Positions 1 to 12,827 are shown, numbered from the stretch's first letter. The stretch is 64,000 nt of DNA from Helopsaltes ochotensis (GCA_013400155.1 VXBM01000430.1:601236-665235), one strand, 5' to 3'. Notes: generated by a model not told the origin, from the sequence alone. Numbers and translations are program-made.

Positions 1-2314
1 AGAGCGGGGGTTTTTACACTTAATAGTGTGATACAAAAACCTAAATGCTTTAATTCAGCCTGTATTGATCTGATTCCAAGGTCACTGAGAGGTCTGAAAA
101 GTGTTGAGGATGCCTGTGCTTATGAGAGAGCAGAGGACTCAGAAAAGCATAAGTCTTTCCAGAAGCTCGATGATCTGGCATCAGAGTAGCTCTTGTAAAC
201 TAATAACTATATGCTCAAGTTCAAGCACGCATGTACACGCAGTGGCAGCTGCAGCTGGGACATTCTAAATGGATTTTGGGGAATCACTCCTGTGATTCTC
301 TTTCCTACTTTTCATGAGTCATTTAAGCATCTTTCCCCTCATTTCAGAAAAGTAATCTCTAATTTTAGTAATGATATCTGGCTGAAACCAGGGGCACCTA
401 CTTCACACTTTTGCTGCCATGGGCAATCTGAAAGACATTCACGCAACTCAATCTCCACTGGCACAATAAATGGTCACTAGGCTATTTACTGCCCTTAATA
501 TTTTGCACTCCTAGGTCTGCCAGTCTGGTAGGACCTATTCTACAGATCGCTGATGCCTCATATATTTCTTCTTCTCTTCCTTTTATTGTTTGACTGCTCT
601 ATAGCTGACTGATCAGCTAAAATAGCATTGGTTAGCTGGCTGTTCAGCTCCAAAGGTGGATCCCTTCCCAAGTTTTGAGTAGCACAATATCTCTTGGTTT
701 CTACTAAGTAAGTTTCATTTCATTGCCTAGTTTGCTACTGGATTTCATTTTTTGGTAGTGAACTCACTGTTTAGCCTTTTGACTTGATTTCTGACACTGT
801 GCTGAACCCACATTAACCTTTCTACCATTTTTTCTCCCCTCGTATGTTCTTTAATTCACTATCTTCTTAGTGTCTCCTTCCTTTCCTTTCACCCTCTGGC
901 AGGCTACCACATCCTTGTCACTTTGACTGCCCCACAATAGATGATGTGTACTCTCATAGCTCTCAAGCTACTGAAAACTACCATATTTCTTTTTTTCATG
1001 TGGCAGGAAGCCAGACTTAAACATAAAACAAATAAATAGCATAAAGTATTAGAAAACTGCAAGGCCTAACACTTTTTCTTTCTTGCTTTCAGCAGCACCC
1101 TAATCCCTAAAGCAAGACTGTTACACTACTACTTAAGAAAAATGATGCAATCATTAAAGCCTCAAAGTCAACTTTAAAGTGTTAACTTCTCCAAGACCAA
1201 TGGCCTTAATTTTGCTAAGGAATACAATTTTCTTTCATTAATATTGACATTTTGTCCCAGTGGTCAGAGAACAAACTCTCCTGAAAGACCTTTATTCCCT
1301 TTTATCCTTTTAATCCTGATCATCTGTGATCCTATTGTAGCCTAGAAAATAATAGTGAGGATTTTTTTCTTCCATCTGTAGATGTTAAGTTTTAAAGTGA
1401 GAGCTGAAATACTCATGACTGGAAAAAAATAGTATTGTATATCATATTACCATATGGATTGTTGTTTCCTCCCACATAATGACCCACATTTGATTTTTCA
1501 GATTTTTAAATTTTAGGGTTAAAAAGGGTTATATTCCTATGCAAATTACATTCTAGATTTTTAAAGAAATGTCCAGTGAAAATAAAACAGCCTCAGGAAT
1601 GATGTGTTTTAGAAACTTTGTTAGCTGTTCTGTAAACCACTTGCCATCCTGGAATATCAGAACCTTTCATCCAAACCAGAATGAATCATTTCACTGTAGA
1701 AAGGTTATGTTTGATATAAACACAAATGGGCATATCATGGTTTAACTGCAAGTACTTTTGCTTCATTAATTTCAAGTACCAAAATTAATTGCTGTTCCTA
1801 AATATTTCTGAGGCCTTCTTTATATTATATGCCTACCATTATACTAACTAGAGCAAGAACAGGGAGAGGGGCAAAGATACTACTGATGGTTCTTGGTACA
1901 AGAAAGTGCCAAAAAGATGGCAAAGGGGAGATAAGAAAATTTAAAACTTTTTTTTTTGTCAGTCACAGATTTATGAAAATGTTCACAAAGTCAGTTGGAA
2001 TTTCAGTATGAATGTGTATTAATTTCTTCCTCATACTGAGATCCCCAAGATAAAATAATGTAATTAAGCAATGGATACAATCTCTATTGGAATTTAAATT
2101 TAAACATAAAAAATCAAAATAAGGGAAGAAAGAGTAGAAAGTTTTGAAGAACTTTATTAGTACAAATTTCAACAAATACTTTAGAAAGTCCCTGCTGTCA
2201 CTTATGAGATTTTCCTAGCTGCTGTGTGCTCTCCTCAGCAATTTCTCTTTGTGCTGCAAACTTCTAGCTCCTTGCATTAGATCTTGCTGTCTCAAAATCT
2301 GCTGTCTGAAAGCC
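1..2314. other. unique AT-rich intergenic DNA
   Basis: I see no recognisable gene or repeat in this stretch. Stop codons are frequent in all frames and the longest frames (89 and 70 codons) are composed like random AT-rich DNA. There are no splice-site-flanked open blocks and no simple repeat longer than about ten bases. It is probably intergenic or intronic; the sequence alone cannot separate the two. Confidence 0.6.
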
Positions 2315-3088
2315 TGTAGTGGTTTCACGTTTGGCGAATTTTGTCTGCTAAATTTAGTGTAGTGGCCCAAATATTTTCTTACTGTGGAATAGGATAAGAA
2401 TAAAGGCAGAACAGGCTCGACTTAAAAACAGTTAGATTTATTAACATACACTAAAAAGAGAACGAAAGATATTGAAAACTTTCAAAAGCACACCTCTTCT
2501 CCATACTAACAGTTTACTTTCCTACAAACAATGTAAAGAGACAGAACTCAGAACTCCAAGTCAGTACCACTTATAAAAATAGTCTTTGATTCAGTCTTTT
2601 AGAGAGAGAAAGTCTCTCCTTGTTACGGTAATTTTCCACAAGAGACACAGTCTGTGGCTCCCAACCCCTACAAAAGCAGCCTGTCTGAGAAGCTGCAATT
2701 GTGGAAACCTCCCAAACCACGCAGCCTTCTGATGGCTGCATATGGGCCGTGGACTCACACTGGGGTTCACCTTTTAAAGATGCATAGCTCCACAACAAAG
2801 GCTTCTTCATCTTCAGGAAACAAAGATCTTCCTCTTCACTGGTGCCAAAGTTTCTTCTCATCTTACTCTGTTCAAACATCTCATAGGATCACCAGATTAC
2901 AGTTTTTTCAGTCCAATATTCACTTAATAAATCAACTTTTCCTTGAAAACTATAGGCCCTCTTCCCAATTCAAAGGCCATTATTTAAAGGAATATTACAG
3001 TCTGTTACCACAAATCAAAGGAGATTTTCAGCCTAAAATTAAGGCAAACTTGTCATCTCTTCTACTTAAGGAGTCACTCTTCTGTCAC
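2315..3088 (-). mobile_element. probable ERVL-like LTR remnant, minus strand (far boundary uncertain)
   Basis: On the plus strand the block opens with TGTAGTGGTTTCACGTTTGG at 2315. Read on the minus strand it therefore ends in ...CCACTACA, the kind of terminus I associate with avian ERVL-type LTRs (from memory, not by search). A minus-strand AATAAA lies at 2437-2442 (seen as TTTATT), about 120 bases before that terminus, as expected for R/U5. I could not find the opposite LTR edge or a clear target-site duplication, so the 3088 limit is only where the next LTR-like block begins. No retroviral gene can be read in it. It could be a solo LTR or a degraded LTR plus internal sequence. Confidence 0.45.
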
Positions 3089-3520
3089 TGTTGAGCACAG
3101 CAAAAAGGACACAGACACTTGGAAGGTGAAGTAGCAAAAAAGGGCTTGACCTTTATTCTGACCCCATTATATACATTCTTCATTCCAACCATGGATTGGT
3201 CAAGAGTGTTGCCACCTCTCCAATCCCACTGGTTAAACTAACAATCCATCAAATCTCTCCTCCTCCATGAAAATATGAAAACCAACTACTGTTGATACTT
3301 GAAAGCATGAGAACTTCGTTGCAAGAATGAAAACGCATCAGAAGGCTGAAAATCAGGGCGACATTCTTCCTTTACTGACTTTGATATCTTCAAATTGTCC
3401 TTTTACGTATCTGCAATTTAGTCTTTCCTCTCTCTCTGAGAAGGGTTAGAGTCTAAAAAGTCTCAGTCTGTGTCAGGAAAGAGATAACATTCCTTGCCTG
3501 GGCCTGCAGATGGTCACGTG
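3089..3520 (-). mobile_element. LTR with promoter and poly(A) module, minus strand
   Basis: The plus-strand edge reads TGTTGAGCACAGC at 3089, so the element ends in ...TGCTCAACA on the minus strand. Reading the minus strand, a CCAAT box (3195-3199), a TATATAAT-like box (3167-3173) and AATAAA (3152-3157) follow in order, then about 60 bases of U5-like sequence to the terminus. TATA closely followed by AATAAA is the order known from alpharetrovirus-like LTRs, where the poly(A) signal lies just before a short R. The distal edge is not defined; the block may continue through the GC-rich part to about 4110. No gag, pro, pol or env reading frame is visible. Confidence 0.5.
3152..3199 (-). promoter_or_regulatory. 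LTR core promoter plus poly(A) signal
   Basis: In minus-strand order: CCAAT at 3199-3195, TATATAA-type box at 3173-3167, AATAAA at 3157-3152. The CCAAT to TATA distance (about 22 bases) is compact. The arrangement is visible directly; activity is not implied. Confidence 0.5.
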
Positions 3521-4110
3521 GTCTCTGCTGAGGCGGCAGTTGTAAAAACCTTGCCTCCATGCTGGTGAAGAGGAACCAGCAGCTGCGATATTCCACCGTG
3601 TCCAGGGTCTTTCTCCCCTTCCCCACCCCTGGGTCTCACAGGGGTGGGCCTGGCCCAGTCTGGGCTCGGTGCTGCTTTTCCAGGGGTACCAGGGGGCATT
3701 CCCTCGGCCCAGGGCTCCCCCCCACCCCCTTCCATGCCAGCACCACCAGGCTCAGGGGGTGTGTAGGAGCTCGGCTCAGCTTCAGCAGGCCTGCAGCGAC
3801 AGCTGGGCCCAGCTGGGCCCGGCCTGGCCACCCAAGGGAAGGGGGAACGAAGTTACCTCATGCTAAACCAGGAGCGAAAGAGAGGGCGTGCCCTGAAATC
3901 CCCTTGTATTTAAACCCTGTTTTCCCAGAGGTGTACACCTGCATCCTATTGGTTAATTTGGCTGTCAGTTTTAAAGTAGATCAATAATTGGGGTTTTTTT
4001 TATCATCCATGCTAAACCAATACAAAGACTAAGTTTATTCCCTTTTATCCAGGAAAGGATAAATAAAAGCTCCTCCTTTTTAGGGAGTTTCACCAAAACA
4101 AGTTTCTCCC
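3521..4110 (-). mobile_element. GC-rich LTR-like block with second promoter-like module
   Basis: About 3590-3850 is strikingly richer in G and C than everything around it. Upstream of it on the minus strand are a CCAAT box (3948-3952, seen as ATTGG) and a TTTAAATA box (3907-3914), in an order that would drive transcription toward lower coordinates. It could be the U3/R part of a longer LTR that includes 3089-3520, or a separate element beside it. The overlapping frames of 105 codons (minus) and 142 codons (plus) are low-complexity Pro/Gly/Ala products of GC richness and I do not call them genes. Neither outer edge is certain. Confidence 0.35.
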
Positions 4111-4139
4111 ATTTTAAAGGAATGTGGAGTAAATATTCT

Positions 4140-4648
4140 GTTGAGTCCTCTGTGCAGTTTTGGGCACAACAATGTTAGAAAGACATTAGGCTATTGGAGA
4201 GTGTCCAAAGGAGGCCCATAAAAGCGGTGAAGGCTCTGGAAGGGAAGCCACATGAGGAGTTGCTGAGGTCACTTGCACTGTTCGGTCTGGAGGAGACTGA
4301 GGGAAGGTCACATTGCAGTCACAACTTCCTCAGGAGAGGAAGAGGAGGGGCAGACACTCATCTCTTCATTCTCATGACTGGTGATAGAACCTGAGGAAAT
4401 GGCATGAAGGTGACATGAAGGAGAATTAGGTTGGATATGAGGAAAAAGTTTTCCACCCCGAGGGTGATTGGGCACTGGAACAGACTCCCCAGAGAAGTAG
4501 TCACAGCACCAAGCCTGACAGAGTTCAACAAGTGTTTGGACAATGCTCTCAGGGACATGGAATAATTCTTGAGGTGTCCTGTGCAGGGCCAAGAGTTGTA
4601 CTTGATGATCCTGATTGGTCCCTTCTAGCTGAGCATATTCTGTGAAAT
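4140..4648 (+). mobile_element. CR1 LINE fragment, 3' part
   Basis: This is a 5'-truncated copy of a CR1 non-LTR retrotransposon. It keeps the tail of ORF2 (coding for the region after the reverse-transcriptase core) and the 3' end. CR1-type phrases are visible: GTTGGATATGAGGAAAAAG near 4430 (degraded form of the LDIRKKFF-coding stretch), GGGCACTGGAACAGACTCCC near 4470, and the 3' end GAGCATATTCTGTGAAA at about 4632. Frameshifts and stops break the frame. It is closely similar in wording to the copy at 48865-49730, which suggests the same or a related subfamily. Confidence 0.85.
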
Positions 4649-7600
4649 ACAGAGCTATTGTGCACCAGAGATTATAAAAGTACAATTTTGTACTTTGAAG
4701 CTCTTGAGAAGCTGTCGGAAAATCTGGTGTGCCTGAAAAAACCTGTGCACTGTAGAATTGTTGTTTATCTCCTTGTGATTACCAAGAGGGAGTTCCCAAA
4801 TTTACTATTTGGGTAACTTCAACTCATACAGAAAAATCTTCGTGTATTTTTCCTAATCATCCATATTTTAGAATCAGATTCCGTTTTTTACTTCCTTGCA
4901 GTATATAATCTCAATAAGTGTTGATGGGCTGTTTATTTTTAAAGCACTATATATGAATATACATGTAAGTATGTGTATATATATAAACATATAAAAATAA
5001 ATATATACAAATATATTCCAGTCATCTGCCTTTGCATCCCCTAGCACCAGTACCTTTCTGAACTCCCGACCCGGTGCTGAACACTGACTGAACATCCCGC
5101 AGTTCATCTCAGTGCTACTGTGCAGTGTCAGAACAATTGGCTGCAAATCAAACAACATTTTCTTTTTTTTTTTTTTTTAAGTTCTCAAAGAAAGTTTTAA
5201 AAGGCTGAAGGTGACATTTTGGCCTTGAAGCTTACTTCACATTGTTGAGATACAGAATTTTTTTTCTTTATGCCCTGAAGAAAAATTTCTGAATCGGAAG
5301 AACAAAAATAACATTTCCATGTATACTGATCTCTATACAGGAATACACTGTCTTGATTCACAGTGGGCACCAATATTGCCTACAGCCAATGATATATTTT
5401 GAGTTCATTGAGAGTGAGTTCAGGTACTGTACTCATTATATGATTTAGCAGTTTCCACTGGTTTGGAATTTCCTTAATGTTTTTCATTTGAAACAACAGC
5501 AGGTTAAGTCCCTTATCTTCATTACTGTCAGGTATATAAATTTGGCTGTAGTTGTATTCCTCTCCTTCCCTCCTACCTCTTCCACTCCCCTCTCATCCTA
5601 TTTGTTAACACTCAAAAAGTACATGTTATTCTAAGACTGGAAATTTTAAATTTAAGTTGGAACTCAAAGAAGGGAAACATTGACAGAGAAATCAAGAAGG
5701 AGATCTACAGCCACTTACAACACTATTTGCACTGACATAAGGTCTCCTGGGCCTCAGATTTTTTCAGCAGAACAGGAAAGAATTCATTATTTTGTTCAGT
5801 TAGATACTGCAAATAACTTTAAGAAAAACAACAGATTCTAAAGAGCTGATGTAAATGCAAATAGACAAATTCCCTTGATCTACTTCCTCCTTACGTACTG
5901 TCTTGACAGAACTGCTGAGCTTTCACTTCTTGGACAAAGTTGAAGTTTCCCTTTCCTATCCAGTGTTTTGTATGGTTTACATAATGCCTTGAAGAAATCA
6001 GGGGGGTTTTTTTCTCCCTTTGAATTACTCCTTTTTATACAGCATGTTTCTTTTTGTAGACATTTTCACTGTTGTGATGTGATAAAATGTTGGTCCAGAA
6101 AGACTTAATACATGCATTTATATAAATACATTTCTATTTCTTTTAGTTTATAAAGCATTGATGAAAAAATGTTTGCAAAGAATTAACCAGAAGAACTATG
6201 TTGTGGTGTGAAAACAAGTCCTAAAGAACCAATCAACGCTGCATACCTATTTAGTAGGTATCTGTAAATTGTTCTTCAGCCTGAATTCCAATATGATTTT
6301 GGATGAATAGGAAATTTCGTTTCCTACAAGGTTACATTGCTTCATTTGGAATGTCTTCTGGATTTGTAATATTAGAAGACAACATCCAATAAAACAGGTT
6401 AGTGTTGCTGCCTTTTACTTCATCAAATTTTTTCCTAATAGACTTAAGATGGTCTTTTCTGAACTACGAAAACACAGAAGAGTGCAATTTAGGTTCCAGT
6501 TCTACTGTCTGTGGACAGCATGAAATACATGACAACACTAATGACAGTAATAACAGTGGTCCCCACATCACCGTTCAAAACTCTTTAAAACACTAATTTT
6601 CATCACAAGAAAAAATTGTTCTGTCTCTTTGCTCAAAAGTTGAACAAGACATGAGCTGCAGATGACTAGTATATTTTTGTCTTTAACAGGTGTCAGGCTC
6701 CTTCAAATAAGTCTGTATACTGTAAATCTGACTGCCTTCAATTCCCTTAAATCTGGAACTGCACAGCTTTACATTAAGTAAATGAGGACATACATTGGAC
6801 TCTCTTTTCGCAATGTTAATTTTTTTCTCCCCTCCAGTATCTTATGAACAACAAAGTGATTAAAGTTACAAGTAGACAGGTTCTGAATGGACTACTAATG
6901 TATTGTTTTCACAATAAATATCCCACAGCATGAAAGCACAAAACAATAAGCTTTCCTCTTTACTTTTCCCAAAAAAGCTTTCTTGCATTCCCTTTAGCCC
7001 ACTTATTTGCATCTTTATACTGAAGTGAGCAGATTGCTCATTGCAATATCTATCTACATTCTCTCTCATCATTTATATTCAGTGTCTTTCTTCCCACTTG
7101 CTACCTAGAAATTTGCATTCCAATTCACTTGTTCTTGTATCCTAAGCTTAGCCTGGAAAAGTCAAGCTTTGCTAGCCTAGGGTATACTGATCTGCAGGTC
7201 AGCATCTTAATACTCCCAAATAGCCTTGGCACTACTGTTTGCTGCTGATTTCCTTGGCCCTATTTCTGTTACTCTAACTTTGGACATGCGGCAGGATATA
7301 ATCATTACCTTAGCCAAAGGAGCTCATAGATGTGTCATCCCAGTATTTGTCTTATGGCACATGATAAATGGATCCACATTTATTAGGATTGAAGTAATTT
7401 TTGCCTCCTAGTATATTTATGTGTAGTTATCTGTTCACATGCAAATTTTAAATCTTTTTCAAAAATATGTTTAATTTTTATTTTTGGATACTCACAAAGC
7501 AAATTTTTTCTAAACCACTTTTTTCCTATATAAATGCTTTTGAATATATATTCACTAGTGAAAAAGATGAGTACTTCTGCTGCATAGAATTTATAATGAA

Positions 7601-8889
7601 ATGCCACATAAAATCACATAGTACATATGTGTAAATAAAGTAATTGGAGCTTTTAAAAAGTTTTCAACAAAATATATTTTCATTGAAAAATGCTGTTTTG
7701 TTGAATAATTCTTCAAAAGATATTGATTTTGATTTCTCTGGATTTTTTCTTGTATCTGAATGAAACAACAAAAAAAATTATCCATGCTTTCTTTGCACTC
7801 TTTTTTGTTTCTGTTTTGTCCCCCTTGTAATTGAAAGCAAATGGCTGAAATCTGGATACAAATTTCAGAGCTTGACTCCCTTAGATGAAGACAGGCTTTA
7901 TATTGGATGTCCCAGAGACAATAATTTTCTCCAGGTTAAAGGCTTGTAGGTCTCCTTGACTTCAAAGAGACCTCCAAACTCCAAAAAGATTGACCACTGT
8001 AAACAAGACACAGTTGTTCTTTTCTAACCAGCAGCTCACAGGAAATTGGCAGTGTTGTGCTTTCCTATCAATATAATGGAAGCTTTTGCTCCATGCACCA
8101 GGCAGTGATAAGTATAAATCAAATATTGCAGAGCTGAATATAATAGACGAGTCTAAATTTAGTTATTCTTTTTCAAGTTGTTGTTAGAAGGCTGTGCTTG
8201 AAAAACAATACTGGATTGTAAGCATTCCCTCAGTACAGAGCTGGCAAACTATTATCAAACCTGGAAACACAACACGCACTGTTCCAAACACCTCTGTAAG
8301 TGTGACTCAGATCCAATCCCTGCTGACGCTAATTCCACTGCCTTCCCCAATCTTCCAACTGATCCCTGCTGGGAAATATGAATGAAAATTTATCACAACT
8401 TCATAATACATTGTGCAGGCTCAGAAATACTTATTTTCTGGCACGGCGTACACTAAAGGAATGTCACAGACAGCAATGTGTATATCTCCTGGTGCTAAAC
8501 ACTATACTTGCAATGATTGAACTAGAAAGGAGGTTGATAAATGAGCAGCAATGAGCAGAGCAATGGTTGAGTTGAAAATGGCAAAAATTATTTCGTAGAA
8601 TGAGTAGATGGATGCCCCAGTCCTAATTATTTCATGGAGTAAGTAGATGGATGCCCAGTCCTCAGATTTGCAACCTTCCTAGGGTTAAGTGGTGTCTATA
8701 TATCCAAAGCATTAAGGTGATTTCCATTTTTTCTTGTTTGATTATCATTATGGCAATATTGCTCACATTCATACCAAGCAGCTCGGTCGAGCTAGTAATG
8801 TTTTACAGTAGTGCTCTTAGCAAAAATTCTACACCCATTTACACAGTTCAGGAAGAAATCTCATTTTCCATCAAAATTTTTGAAGCATC
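4649..8889. other. unique AT-rich DNA with minor simple repeats
   Basis: No gene is recognised. It includes an AT-rich TATA/ATAC stretch at about 4950-5015, a T-run at 5163-5178, a CT-rich stretch near 5561-5600, and a 39-bp tandem duplication at 8587-8662 listed separately. Open frames are 94 codons or shorter and lack any family signature. Confidence 0.6.
8587..8662. repeat. two-copy tandem duplication, period 39 bp
   Basis: The first copy spans 8587-8625 and the second 8626-8662. Both contain AGTAGATGGATGCC(C)CAGTCCT and begin with ATTATTTC. They differ by a few substitutions and one or two small indels, so the duplication is not brand new. Confidence 0.85.
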
Positions 8890-9252
8890 CCACTACCTTT
8901 TCTAAGCTTTCCCAAGCCCAGCTCCCTCAGCTGCTCCTCACAGGACTTGCCCTCTAGACTCTCCACCCGTTTCATTGCCCTTCTCTAGGCTTGCTCCAGC
9001 AATGACATTCCTGAGCTGAGTGGCCCAAAACTGAACACAGGATTTGAGATGTGGCCTCACGAGTGCTGACTTCAGGGGAACTATCACTTCCTCAGCTCTG
9101 CTCGCCACACTATTGCTGATCCAAGCCAGGATGCCACTGGCCTTCTGGGCCACCTGGGCACACCCTGGCTCATGTTCAGCCAGCTGTCAACCAGCACTCT
9201 CAGGTTCTTTTCTGCTTGGCTGCTTTCCATGCCTGGCTACAGGTCAGCTAAT
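8890..9252 (-). mobile_element. CR1 LINE internal fragment, minus strand
   Basis: Read on the minus strand this covers the ORF2 region just downstream of the polymerase core. The minus-strand translation at 9153-8938 contains KASGILAWISNSVASR, followed by VIVPLKSALVRPHLKSCVQF, matching the KANGILA..ASRSREVI..LYSALVRPHLEYC block shared by CR1 copies. It stops at about 8890 before the CR1 3' end, so it lacks both ends. That suggests a later break or deletion, because CR1 insertions normally keep the 3' end. Confidence 0.85.
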
Positions 9253-9416
9253 CTAGATACATTAATGTTCTTGGTTTTAATCATAATGGTATCATATCCA
9301 AAACTTGCTAAAATTCAGTGAAGTCTAAAATTTCTTTTAAAACCCCAAACTTATGTTTTTAAGCACTAGGAGTTAGAAAGATGTCTTCTTTCTTCTATCC
9401 TCATAAAGTTGTTCTT

Positions 9417-9460
9417 GGTTTTGTTTTTTGTTTTTTTGTTTGTTTGTTTGTTTGTTTTTA
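9417..9460 (+). repeat. (TTTG)n microsatellite
   Basis: An irregular T/G run resolves into perfect TTTG units at about 9437-9456. The minus-strand equivalent is CAAA. Confidence 0.9.
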
Positions 9461-10765
9461 TGCAGGCAAGAATTTAGAAGTAAGTAAATAAAATTGATGA
9501 CCATTGAAATGATTCTTCTTACTAGAATTAAAATTCTATTAAATCCAATTTGGATCTGATTTACAATGGCAATACAAATTTCAAATTTGGCACAATGTTA
9601 ATATTAACCGGTTTCTTCAGAAGAGGTGAAAAAGTTCTTTTAGTACCACACAATATAAACGTATTTAACCTCAGCTGCTGCTCTTGCAGTAATAAATTAC
9701 AAAAAATTTTATATGGTTAACTTTGTTAAAGAGTAGTCATTCACCTTTTTAGTTATAAAGAAGGCCTTAGGGTTTTTCCCAGGTTTTCAACTCTAATTTT
9801 CCATATGTCCTCTTAGTGGAATTTACTTTAGAACTGATAATTGAATTTGTCTCAAAGTATTAGTCACTGACATTTCATCAATGATGGGAAAATTAGCACT
9901 CTTTCTCAACACTATATTCATCCCATTGCTAACAGTCTTTCTGATCCAAATGCTGCTCACTTCAGCTACATGACAATATATTAAAATGCTTGAAGCTCGA
10001 TTTGCACTGTTGCTAACACTGGGATGGACAAACTATGAAAAATAGTTATTAAAAATCAGAAAAAAAACAGATAAACCCATAGCTTTAAAATTAGTGACGT
10101 CTCATCATAAATCTAATCCTATTGTAAAAAATCATTCACATCCTTTCCAATTCTTGATGGTGTTATGTTTCTTTGAATATTTCCTGATATAAGGGTTTCT
10201 TTCTTCATAGATGCAACTGAAGTTCATTTATTGTTTAAGAAGCAGCCACACAGGGGGCAAGTACTTCAATTGCTGCTGTATGGACAGCAAAAGCCTTTAT
10301 TCAACAAGCTGTCAAGTAGTTGCAGGTGAGAAATAGCAACATTGTGTACAGTAAGTTGAAAGATAAGTACAGTATATGATTCTATTGCTCATTCATCAGA
10401 TTATTTACTCCTTACAACAAATCCTACAGATAAATGACTAGCAGTCTCTGTCCATACTCATTTGTTCACATGAAACATCCTCCAGAGTACACAAATAAGG
10501 TTTGGATGACAGAGAATTATTTCCCTGTTCTTTTAACAGTGCATATCTTGCCCAGCCCTTCTGAGAAAGACACTAATTTCCTTCTAAAGTCAAAAGATTA
10601 AGATTTTGTTTCTGCTTTTTCCTTTCCAGGCTAAATAGTTTTAATGTAACAGTTAATCAAATGGTTGTAATAATGCTCATTTTACAGCCCAGCATGTAGG
10701 AAAAGATAAATTACAGAAGAAAGAACATTTGACTTCTGTGCCTCCTTGTTCCAAATATAAAGAAT

Positions 10766-10794
10766 ATACATACATACATACCTGCATACATAAA
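10766..10794 (+). repeat. short (ACAT)n microsatellite
   Basis: Imperfect ACAT units with one CCTGC interruption. Confidence 0.8.
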
Positions 10795-12741
10795 TGGAAA
10801 AGCAAAGGATTTCACAGATGTTTTGATCAGGGTCTGATATCACTGGGAAATTTAAGATGACTCTCAATGTGCCATAAATGCTAGAGAAACAAAAGATGAA
10901 AATTAATTCAGCCTGATGGACTCAGTAGCCTAAGGCACATTTTGTGCCTCAGTCTTTTTTTTGTCACCTCAATTTATACTACTGCAATGATCACAACAGG
11001 AACTTTACCGTTGCTGAATGCTTATCAGTGCTGTTTTCCCCTCACAAGAGATTTGAACTTTAATTTTTTTCTCACTAAAAGGAGTATCCTTAAGTAAAGT
11101 AACATTCTTTGCATTTAATTGGTTGCCATCTGAACGTTGCTCATCCTTCAAATGTCATCTCTCTTTATCTGTAATGGAAAATCAGAACTTTTTTATTAGC
11201 AAGTAAATACTGGAGTTCAGTTTACTTTCGGATTTCTGATTCTTCTGTCTAAAATTAAACAAACAAACAAAAAAGAATTATTGTGCCAGGCATGTTATAG
11301 CATTTTTAATGACTGCACTTAATGAAATACGCCTCTTATAAACAAATGCATATTAGTTCCTAATTGAAAATTTATGCACTGAATTCTTTAGTTATCGTTC
11401 AAATAGATAGTGCAGCAATTTGGGGTGTTCTGTAAGATTTTTTTTGATTTGTATAATTATAAAATCTAAGCATGACATTTGAACATAGGAGGGCTTGATG
11501 GTCAAATGATACTATTTATCCATATCACAGTTATTATGTGTTTCAGAAAGATTGTATAAAGTATGAAAAAATACAAACTTATCAGGAAATTATTGTGCTA
11601 TACTTTCATCAGGCCAAAAATAATTTGAACTGAATTACGCTTGATTTAAACATTTAGTTTAGCAGAAATGAACTATTTCCTGCTGAATATACAGTTTAGC
11701 TTAGCTACTTAAACATCTGGCTGTGAATAACACAGAGTGGTACTTTAAAATATGATTCTTAGTATTCATAAAATTTTACTCCTACCATTCAGAGCCAACC
11801 TGTCATTATTATACTTGCTGTTAACTGGCTATTTCTGCTTGTTTATTTTGGAGGATGATGACTTTTAAGGATATGTATTCATCCTGTTGCATGAGAATAA
11901 TTCTTGCAATTCCTAATAACATTATTAGGAGCTACTTATACAAATCCTTACTGAATTAAGAATAAAGGCCAACAAAAATGAAAAGAGCATTGAAGGCAAT
12001 GAAAACAATTGTTACAGAAGATGAAAAGTCAGATTTTGGTGCTCAGTGGACAATTAGCTAATTTACAGTGTCTATATATGCACATATGAAATAGTTGTGA
12101 TTTTCATTAGCATTTCATCTTGTATGCAAGACTATAGGATTGTTGAAAAGATAATTAAAATTGATTTAGAATAATGCATGAAAGCTATAACCTAAAAACC
12201 AGCAGAAAGGTTTATTTGTTATTTATACTTTGGACATTTCCTATTTTCTCATCTCTGGAAAAACATTCCTTCATAATACTACATTTTTCCCTCCAAAATA
12301 TGAAAAGAAATCAAGTGACCTTTAGCTACTGTAAATGTCATTATGACCTGTGATATGAACAAGAGGAATTGAAAGTTTATTGATTAAATACTATAAATGT
12401 CTAGCGGACATCCAATGAAAATAAGAGAGGAATGGAATTTCAGAGCTCTTCACAGTGACCTGACTTTTATTCCTGTCAAAAGGACACACATATGACCAAC
12501 TCAGAGTAATTAGCAGACACAGCATCTCACTTGTCTTAAAAATGACCTTCAACTTTATTAAACATTTATACTCTTACAGGTATATTAGCAAGACATAACC
12601 CTCTGTATATAATACCCACAAAAATGCTACAGCTGAACTCTTTCAGTTTAAGATGCATGTTCTTTGCACTTGTGTTGTGTCATCACCAATTGATAAATAT
12701 AAATGCTACATGATTCATTACCTCGAGGAAGAAAAATAAGG

Positions 12742-12783
12742 AAAAAAAAAAAAAAAATAAAAAAAAAAAAAAAAAAAAAAAAA

Positions 12784-12825
<42 letters not shown>
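12742..12825 (+). repeat. 84-base A-tract
   Basis: The tract is pure A except for single T interruptions at 12758 and 12785. It is preceded by GAAAAATAAGG and followed by CCAGACTGG. No retrogene or SINE body is recognisable upstream and no flanking direct repeat was found, so its origin as a poly(A) tail is not supported. Some of its length could reflect assembly behaviour in homopolymers. Confidence 0.9.

Positions 12826-12827
<2 letters not shown>

Noticed and set aside
3514..3987. Overlapping frames of 105 codons (minus) and 142 codons (plus)
   Set aside because: Pro/Gly/Ala/Arg-rich translations of a GC-rich LTR-like block, on opposite strands over the same bases, with no domain.
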